DNA of 64,000 nucleotides from Ricordea florida (Eukaryota > Cnidaria > Anthozoa > Corallimorpharia > Ricordeidae): NCBI GenBank assembly GCA_949710005.1, contig OX453276.1, positions 603,501 through 667,500 on the forward strand, written 5' to 3'. Shown in pieces: positions 56,084 through 64,000 of this stretch. How positions within the stretch are numbered: the stretch's first letter is position 1; the number at the start of each line of letters is the position of its first letter. The position numbers and the translations under genes were made by a program. Under the pieces are notes generated by a model. That model saw only the letters and a list, made by a program, of their open reading frames with translations. It was not told where the DNA came from and searched no databases.

Positions 56084-58145
56084 CATATAGCATATATAAC
56101 TGACGAAGGTCTAAGACCGAAACGTTTTTTCTATTAAATTTTTAACTTTTTAACTTTTTTATCGTCAGAAGTTGTCCGTCCTTGCTTTATCTAACGTTTT
56201 TATATATATATATATATATGTATGTATTCTCTGATTGAAAGGTTTCAATAATATTGTGTAGAGACAAGTTTCATAGCCTTTTCACAATGGGTCAGTTTTA
56301 CCTTAGAGTGCAATGACCCCCCCCCCCCTGATAATATTGCTATCTAGAACCCCTGCCCTTTTTTCACAAATGAAATGTTAATTCAAGCCTTAATTTGCAA
56401 AGTTAGACATAACATATTAACTTTGTTACTTTCTGCCGTTTACTTTATTTTTATGTCAAATATCAATATTTCATAACAACCACAACATGCAATTAACCTT
56501 TTACATTGGAAAAACTTTATAAAGAAGAAAATAAATTTTGTAATGCCAAAATGTTTATGATCTTTCTCATATATTCATTGCAAGTGTGCTGTATGTAGTA
56601 ACAAGTGTTTCAAGTTTCCTAAATGCCCTATGCTTTCAATAATGATTTTCCACACAAACTTTCTAGACAAATGACTGCACTAGATTCTAAGCCTTTAAGA
56701 AGAAATGGTATTGTTTGGAGCTGTTTTAATTACTACCACCTCTGATAGAAAGCCTATTAAGAAGATTTTTGTTTTGCTTTTAGTAGTAGAGTAACAATAA
56801 CTTTACCAAGATTAAGACATGAATCCCACCCCATAAAAATATATTATGTTTAACATAAAAAATATAACAATAATAATATCAATACCAGTAATAATAATAG
56901 TAATGATAATAATAATGATAATAATATAATGATAGTTCTTCTCGTTACTATATGTCATTGGTTACAGTTCAATACCTCTGGCTGCCATGACTTTTTCGAT
57001 GAAATACCATCCTTATATTAAATCTTTCTTCTGCAGTTTTTATAATAGAAATTTTCATATATTCAAAATAATGTACTATTCTATGGTTGGGTATGGATAT
57101 TTTGCCTGTTTCTGTAACAGCACAATTAAACTTTCATGTGGTATATACTTTTGACTGATTGATGTTGATTTCACATTATTTTTTTACAGGAGTACGTAGT
57201 GCAGCAATCTTTTTGAACATATTAAGATTTCAATAACTCTTTATTACATGTATTGTTTTTATGATATGACCTAAAAATAGCACAACCACATACTATACAG
57301 TGGGCACTCACTATTACCAAACCTTTATTCAAAGCTTTTGTAGAATCCAATTGTTTTACCCCCAATTTGTTGATATGGCATCTCTTTTGAGGGAAGAGGA
57401 ATTTTTCTATCTACCACTGGGGGTACCATTGCAACTGGAAAGAGTACACACATTAAAACATGCACTATTCATAATGCTCTCAATTGTGGTTACCCGGGAA
57501 TGAAATAATGACTGCAGTAGACAATAAAATATCTAATCAGAAGATTCTTCTTACAATGAATCTCATGCAATTATAACCAAAAAAACATAAACAAAAAATA
57601 ATTGGAGCGTTCAGCTCATCCTCTGTGTAAGAACATATTGTGTTCAAAAGTGAGGTACAACAAAGAAGACAAAGCAGTAGAGACTAAGAAAATAAAACTA
57701 AAGAAAAAAAACACAGGTTTTTACACCGTGGTAAACACAAGCATTCATATCAACTCTTCAAGATTTCACCTGCAAAAGATTTACAATCATTTTCAATTTG
57801 TGTTAAGTGAATATTATTGTGATACTTCATCGACTCTGTATTCCCTGTCAAGATAATAAATAATTTTACTTCTATTCCCTCTGGTGCAATCTCAGTGGCA
57901 GTGAAAGAGCTAAATGAAGGTCAATTTTTAAGCACTGTGTTGAGCGGTATACTGATCTTGTAATTTGCACCAGGTGTCACTAATTGTGTACCAAACACAG
58001 CATAAGAAATAAAATAATGGGGATTACGCTAATATAAAAAATAAAATATATCATATAAAAAAAAATAAAGAATAAAATATGAAAGCATTGTGACTTCTTC
58101 AAAAACTAGCTTCGCGAGGTTTTTGCGGGAGTCGTATTTCTAGTT
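55022..58145 (+). repeat. Long repeat, direct copy A-right (about 3.1 kb)
   Basis: Begins with the CCTCGCGAAGCGAGGCCGAA motif and ends GGGAGTCGTATTTCTAGTT. The same two ends and interior recur at 60559-63954. A short charged frame in the middle (ETDFTRPGSTSQQ) is broken here. Class unknown; it may be a non-autonomous transposon or a Penelope-related repeat. Confidence 0.7.
56096..56207 (+). repeat. Single copy of a 107-bp motif with hammerhead-like core
   Basis: AACTGACGAAGGTCTAAGACC followed by GAAACG and a TTTTTAACTT-rich stretch, ending CTTTATCTAACG, between two TA microsatellites. It is the same sequence that forms both arms of the foldback at 60864-61081. Confidence 0.6.
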
Positions 58146-58518
58146 TTATTAGATTTCTCATCTCAGTTGTTTCAGTGTGTAATCAGAGCTTGTGTAAGGT
58201 ACTTTATTTTGCATGTAAAGCCTAAAGAGAGTTAGTCATACCACAGAGGGGGGGGGGTGGGGTGGGGTGGGCAGGGGATATGACAGGAAAGCAGTAAGGG
58301 GGGAGGACAGGGATGTGGGGGAATAGGGGGGCCTAATAGGCTTTGGTTTATGTCTGATTAAGGTAATTGGGCTGAAATGCTAAGGCTTAAAACGCTTTGA
58401 TTTTTTATGTCAGGTGAAATTTTTATAGGTACGTTTTCTCAGAAACGCTTATATATATATATATATAAATATACATATATATATATATACATATACATAT
58501 ATATATATATATACATAT

Positions 58519-60558
58519 ACTAGAAATACGACTCCCGCAAAACCTCGCGAAGCTAGTTTTTAAAGAACTTGTAATTGTTTTTCCTGAGGGATAAAACCCC
58601 AATTTATGTATTTACTTATTATTCTATCATTATAACTTTTCTCATTTTCTCATTTCTTGTGTTTATTATGATTATTATTATTATTATTGTATTATTACTA
58701 TTATTATTATTCTAATTACTGGTATTGATATTATTATTATCATTTTTTTTTATGTTAAACATAATATACTGTTATGGGGTGGGGGTGTATGTCCTAATCT
58801 GGGAAAAGGTTCCTCTGCTACTTTAAGCAATACAGCTTTCTTTTGAATAGGGTTTGTATCAGAGGTGGTAAAAATTACTCAACTCTGAACAATACCATTT
58901 CTTCTTTTAGGCTTAGAGTCTAGTAATGATTGTCACAGCCAAAGGATCTTGAAATTCCCTGACTTTTTCCTGGAAAATGTAAAATTTCCCTTACCAACTA
59001 AATTAGAAAAGTCACAAATTAGTCCTGGTAATGGTCTCCAACCTCTCCTCACAGCCAACCCCTAAACCCATTTATTTAATATGCTTTCAGAAAGTCACAC
59101 ACAGTGAACATCAATTTATAGTTTCTTAAGATAACAAAGTCATGGAAAAAGGATTGATTTTCTTGAAAATACAAAATCAGCTTTTAATCAGTCATGTAAT
59201 TCTATCAATCCAACACATTTCGTGTCACATTCTTGGTTACACCAAACCAACGCTGAATTGCCAAGAATCAAATCAGCACTCTTAAATTTCACATTTTCCT
59301 GACTTCTCTCAAATACTTAAACTTTTCCTGACTTTATTTGAAATTCCCTGACTTTTCCCTGACCTTAAAGAATTTTCTTACCCTTACCATTTCCTGACCT
59401 GTGGCAATCATGTTAATGCAGTTAGTTTGGAAAATCATGATTGAAAGCATAGGGCATTTAGGAAACTTCAATGATTTGTTATTACATACAGCAACCTTGC
59501 AATGAATATATAAGAAAGATTGTAGAAATTTTGGCATTACAAACTTTATTTTCTCCCTTATAGAGTTTTTCCATTGTAAAAGGTCGACTGTATATTGTGG
59601 TTGTTATTAAATATTTGTATTTGACATCATAAAAATGAATTAAACAGCATTAAGGAAAAAGGTTAAGATTTTATGCTTCATTTTGCAAAGTAGGCCTTAA
59701 CTTTTCATTTGTGAGAAAATGGTGGGGGCTAAGAGAGTAATTCCAAGAGATACGTGGAACTCAAAGGTAAACATGCATTTTGAAATGGCTATGGAACTTG
59801 TCTGTCCCAACGAAGCCTTTTAATTACTTAATACATATATGTAGCAAAGAAATATAGCAAAGAGAAATACTACTCAGAAGTCAGTAATAACATCAAATAA
59901 TTGCATTGATCACTGATAATATTGCAGAACCAGTCACTTATTGTTTGCTATCTTTTCTGTTAAAAATGCTGAACATAGCTGCTACATCAAACAAATCTAC
60001 AATATATTTTCACTGTTGCAATGATATCAGATCACATAATTATAAATAATTGCTATGACAACCGCAACCTCTGTATTGGGAATTTCTTTAAATGGAAGGC
60101 AATCGTTTCACTACGAAAAATACCTACTTGCATTCTCATTGCAGTATAAATACTACGTGACTGTCATCTTTCATTTCTTTGCGGTTGGTTACTTTTTCCC
60201 CTTTCCTGAAACTTTTTTCACGACAATAAGGTAATCTGTTTCTTCGTTCGTCCTCTGATTCTGTCTGTACGCTGTTGCCATGATTTTCCTTAAATTCTGT
60301 TTTCATTGTAGTTTGCCTTGTGATTATCATATTTTCCAGTGTATCTCAATATTTTTGAAGTCGTACTCGGTTTCCGTTCTAAGTCTCTCATGTCCTGTAT
60401 AGTAAAAACGAGTCTTTGTTACTATCTATAACAAATTCAATTTCCCATCTAACTTGATTGCATTCCTGGTCCTTTTCCTTGCTGTTTCCTTTCCCTTTTT
60501 TGAGCGAGCAGTTGTTGTCTCTGCTGCGATGTCTCTTGTTATCGTCCCTGCCGTAGTT
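58519..60558 (-). repeat. Long repeat, inverted copy B-left (interrupted)
   Basis: Direct copy of 52436-54500. The match stops at CCGTAGTTT and resumes at 63955 (AATCTATTCTTTGAGTCGCC), which corresponds to 54508 onward. The block 60559-63954 therefore looks inserted into this copy. Confidence 0.7.
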
Positions 60559-63500
60559 TGTTCCTCGCGAAGCGAGGCCGAAGGCCGAGCGTAGCGAGGT
60601 TACTAATCGTGTCGGTTCCGGTCAGACCACGTGGCTCGCAAGCCCGAGTAAATCGAGCCGAGAGTTTTTATATATGTATATATATATATATATTTATAGT
60701 TGTGTAGAAAAGAAGGTTTGCCAACGATGACGCTAGTAGTACATATATATATATATATATATTTATAAACGGTTATAAAATGCCTCAAGCCAACAAAGAA
60801 TGCCACTGCGTCAGGAGGATCAATGAAGATTCACAGTCCAAGCCTCACCACAAAAATGAATTTAAAAACGTTAGATAAAGCAAGGACGGACAACTTCTGA
60901 CGATAAAAAAGTTAAAAAGTTAAAAATTTAATAGAAAAAACGTTTCGGTCTTAGACCTTCGTCAGTTACCTGAGGGTAACTGACGAAGGTCTAAGACCGA
61001 AACGTTTTTTCTATTAAATTTTTAACTTTTTAACTTTTTTATCGTCAGAAGTTGTCCGTCCTTGCTTTATCTAACGTTTTTATATATATATTTATATATA
61101 TATATCTATATTTTAAAGGTGTCCGTTCGCAGGCGTGGTTACCTGGCAATAGCAGCGCACTTGAGAACTGTTGAGTTTCCGCCATTGGGAATTCGGTGAT
61201 GCTTTTTTGAAAGTAATGTAAATTTTGTGGAAACCGATTTCACTCGTCCTGGAAGTACATCCCAGCAAGAAGATATCCGAGATATTCAAGAAAGAGCAGC
61301 ACGAGATCGTCGCCGATTAAGTTCGAATACCGTGAAAATCAACACACGAAAAGCACGACTCAAAGCAGGGACAGAGAAACGACAGCAGGAATATGCATAC
61401 GACAGAAATAACAGACATCGCAGCCAAGACAACAACTGCTCGCTCCAGAAAAAGGAAAAATGAAACAGCAGGGAAAAGGACCAGGAATTCAATCAAGTTA
61501 GTTTTGAATTTGAATGTGTTATTGATAGAAATACAGGACATGAGTGAACGATTACATAACGAAATATATTGGCGTACTACATTTAGCAAAACGACTTAGA
61601 AGGGACACTGAGTAAGAACGACTTCAACGATTGGAGATGTCTCTGGAAAATAATTCTGTTAGTGTAAAAACGGAATCGGAAGGCGACCAACAGATTACAA
61701 GAGATTGTAAATAGGTATTTTTTATAATAAAACGATAGCGTTTCCATTTTGAAGTAATCCAAACACAGAGAGTTGCAGTTGTTATAGCAATCATTTATAA
61801 CGATGTGATCTGATATCATTGCAACAGTGAAAACATTGTAAATTTTCTTTATCTAGCAGTTCTGTTAAACATTTTCAACAGAATATATACCCTGTGTCAC
61901 TATAAAGTACTGGTTCTGCAATATTATCAGTGATCAATGCGATCATTTCAAAATAAAGCAAATGTGATTACTGAATTCTGAGTAGCATTTCTCTTTGCTA
62001 TATATATGTGTATGTATTCTCTGATTGAAAGGTTTCAATAATATTGCGTAGAGACAACAAGTTTCATACCCTTTTCACAATGGTTCAGTTTTACCATAGA
62101 GTTCAATGACCCCCCCCCCCCCTGATAATATTGCTATCTAGAACCCCTGCCCTTTTTCCACAAATGAAATGTTAATTCAAGCCTTAATTTGCAAAGTTAG
62201 ACATAACATATTAACTTTGTTACTTTATGGTGTTTGCTTTATTTTTATGATGTTAAGTATCAATATTTCATAACAACCACAACATGCAATAATTTATCCT
62301 TTTACATTGGAAAAACTTTATAAAGAAGAAAATAAATTTTGTAATGCCAAAATGTTTATGATCTTTCTCATATATTCATTGCAATTGTGCTGTATGTAGT
62401 AACAAGTGTTTCAAGTTTCCTAAATGCCCTATGCTTTCAATAATGATTTTCCACCCAAACTTTATACTCAAATGACTGCACTAGATTCTAAACCTTTAAG
62501 AAGAAATGGTATTGTTTGGAGCTGTTTTGATTACTACCACCTCTGATGGAAAGCCTATTAAGAAGATTTTTGTGTTGCTTGCAGTAATAGAGTAACAATA
62601 CCTTTACAAAGGTTAGGGCATGCATCCCACCCCATAAAAATATATTATGTTAAACGTAAAAAATATAACAATAGTAATAATAATAATATCAATACCAGTA
62701 ATAATAATAGTAATGATAATAATAATGATAATAATATAATGATAGTGCTTCTCATTACTATATGTCATTGGTTACAGTTCAATACCTCTGGCTGCCATGA
62801 CTTTTTCGATGAAATGCCATCCTTATATTAAATCTTTCTTCTGCAGTTTTTATAATAGAAATTTGCATATATTCAAAATAATATAACCTTCTCTTGTTGG
62901 GTATGGATATTTTGCCTGTTTCTGTAACAGCACAATTAAACTTTCATGTGGTATATACTTTTAACTGATTGATGTCGATTTCACATTATTTTTTTACAGG
63001 AGTACGTAGTGCAGCAATCTTTTTCAACATATTAAGATTTCAATAACTCTTTATTTCATGTATTGTTTTTATGATATGACCTAAAAATAGAACAACCACA
63101 TACTATACAGTCGGCACTCACTATTACCAAACCTTTATTCAAATTTGTTGTAGAATCCAATTGTTTTATCCCCATTTTTTATGTAATGACATTGTATCTC
63201 ACACTTCTGTTGATATGGCATCTCTTTTGAGGGAAGAGGAATTTTCTTATCTACCACTGAGAGTACCATTGCAACTGAAGAGAGTGCACAAATTGAAACA
63301 TGCACTATTCATAATGCTGTCAATTGTGGTTACCTAGGAATGAAATAATGACTGCAGTAGACAATAAAATATCGAATCAGAAGATTCTTCTTACAATGAA
63401 CCTCATCCAATTATAACCAAAAAACATAAACAAAAAATAATTGGAGCATTCAACTCATCCTCAGTGTAAGAACATATTGTGTTTAAAAGGGATGTACAAC

Positions 63501-63954
63501 AAAGGAGACAAAGCAGTAGAGACTAAGAAAATAAAACTAAAAAAAAACAGGTTTTTACACCATGGTAAACACAAGCATTCATATCAACTCTTCAAGATTT
63601 CACCTGCAAAAGATTTACAATCATTTTCAATTTGTGTTAAGTGAATATTATTGTGGTAATTCATCGACTCTGTATTCCCTGTGAAGATAATAAATAATTT
63701 TACTTCTATTCCCTCTGGTGCAATCTCAGTGGCAGTGAAAGAACTAAATGAAGGTCAATTTTTAAGCACTGTGTTGACCGGTATACTGGTCATGTAATTT
63801 TCACCAGGTGTCACTAATTTTGTACCAAACATAGCATAACAAATAAAATAATGGGGATTACGCTGATATAAGAAATATAAAATAAAATATAAAAGCATTG
63901 TGACTTCTTCAAAAACTAGCTTCGCGAGGTTTTTGCGGGAGTCGTATTTCTAGT
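60559..63954 (+). repeat. Long repeat, direct copy B-right (about 3.4 kb)
   Basis: Second copy of the unit at 55022-58145, same ends, but with a 107-bp-arm foldback and extra sequence near its start (60690-61081). The small charged frame (61227-61463, with TDFTRPGSTSQQEDIRDIQE) is open here for 78 codons. Confidence 0.7.
60864..61081. repeat. Perfect foldback, 107-bp arms, 4-nt loop
   Basis: 60864-60970 and 60975-61081 are reverse complements around TGAG. Each arm carries the hammerhead-like CTGACGA...GAAAC core (plus strand 60980-61003, minus strand 60942-60965). The same arm occurs singly at 56096-56207. Confidence 0.8.
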
Positions 63955-64000
63955 TAATCTATTCTTTGAGTCGCCGCTTCCCGTGCGCTGATTTTTGCGG
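63955..64000 (-). repeat. Resumed copy of the long repeat at the window edge
   Basis: Matches 54508-54555. It continues copy B-left after the inserted unit and runs off the window. Confidence 0.65.

Larger units (their letters stand above)
52385..64000. other. Repeat-filled host sequence, no gene recognised
   Basis: After about 50 bp of simple sequence the rest is two arrays of long inverted and direct repeats (listed separately), TA microsatellites, ATT/ATA runs and poly-C and poly-G tracts (56316, 58246-58275, 62108). No open frame with recognisable homology. Confidence 0.65.

Noticed and set aside
56316..56330. Poly-C tract as a functional signal (also near 62108)
   Set aside because: Present at the same place in two copies of one long repeat; a simple homopolymer run inherited with it.

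Overview
The window is animal nuclear DNA, most likely from an anthozoan cnidarian (a stony coral or relative). One end of a secreted PAN/apple-domain gene with a splice donor lies at 34664-34976. It is surrounded by LINE fragments, MITE-like foldbacks, AT microsatellites and long diverged repeats. The naming of the host is an inference from that exon style and from the kinds of uncharacterised proteins present.

The coding content is almost entirely two near-complete, gene-dense, virus-like DNA transposons of the Polinton/Maverick class plus the wreck of a third. Element 1 (1008-18798) and element 2 (35172-52379) each have long terminal inverted repeats (264 and 313 bp) starting AGTAGTTG, exact 5-bp target duplications (ATAGC; CAATA), about 20 uninterrupted genes, and the same order: terminal gene, protein-primed DNA polymerase B, integrase (opposite strand, 40-bp overlap at the ends), capsid-like protein, packaging ATPase, a run of small membrane or coiled-coil proteins, a zinc ribbon, two further structural candidates, a SLOG-fold protein, and one or more terminal genes read inward from the right repeat.

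Element 3 is older and broken. It starts before the window and survives as a polymerase tail (1-741), a TFIIB-like gene (756-1007 plus 18799-19524), an intact integrase (19498-20487), a capsid gene with a frameshift, and a truncated ATPase ending near 26023. Element 1 jumped into the TFIIB-like gene, and a Ginger-like integrase/OTU transposon (21226-25145) jumped into the capsid gene, so the first 26 kb is a three-level nest. Element 2 sits alone in what looks like the first intron of the PAN gene.

Two things make these elements unusual. First, they carry pieces of transcription machinery: an RPB6-like RNA polymerase subunit in element 2 (46479-46733) and a TFIIB-like factor in element 3. Second, they show regular virus-style transcription punctuation: short hairpins mostly 13-18 nt after stop codons (including a covarying 25-bp palindrome present six times) and a CTTAAA(A)G motif about 25-45 nt before many starts. 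Terminal genes belong to one fast-diverging family with a C-terminal WHPxR...W motif, and in element 2 both terminal genes start inside the inverted repeats. No maturation protease was recognised.

From 26031 to 34603 and from 52380 to 64000 I see no intact gene. The right-hand block consists of long inverted and direct copies of a roughly 3-kb unclassified repeat, with a perfect 107-bp-arm foldback at 60864-61081.
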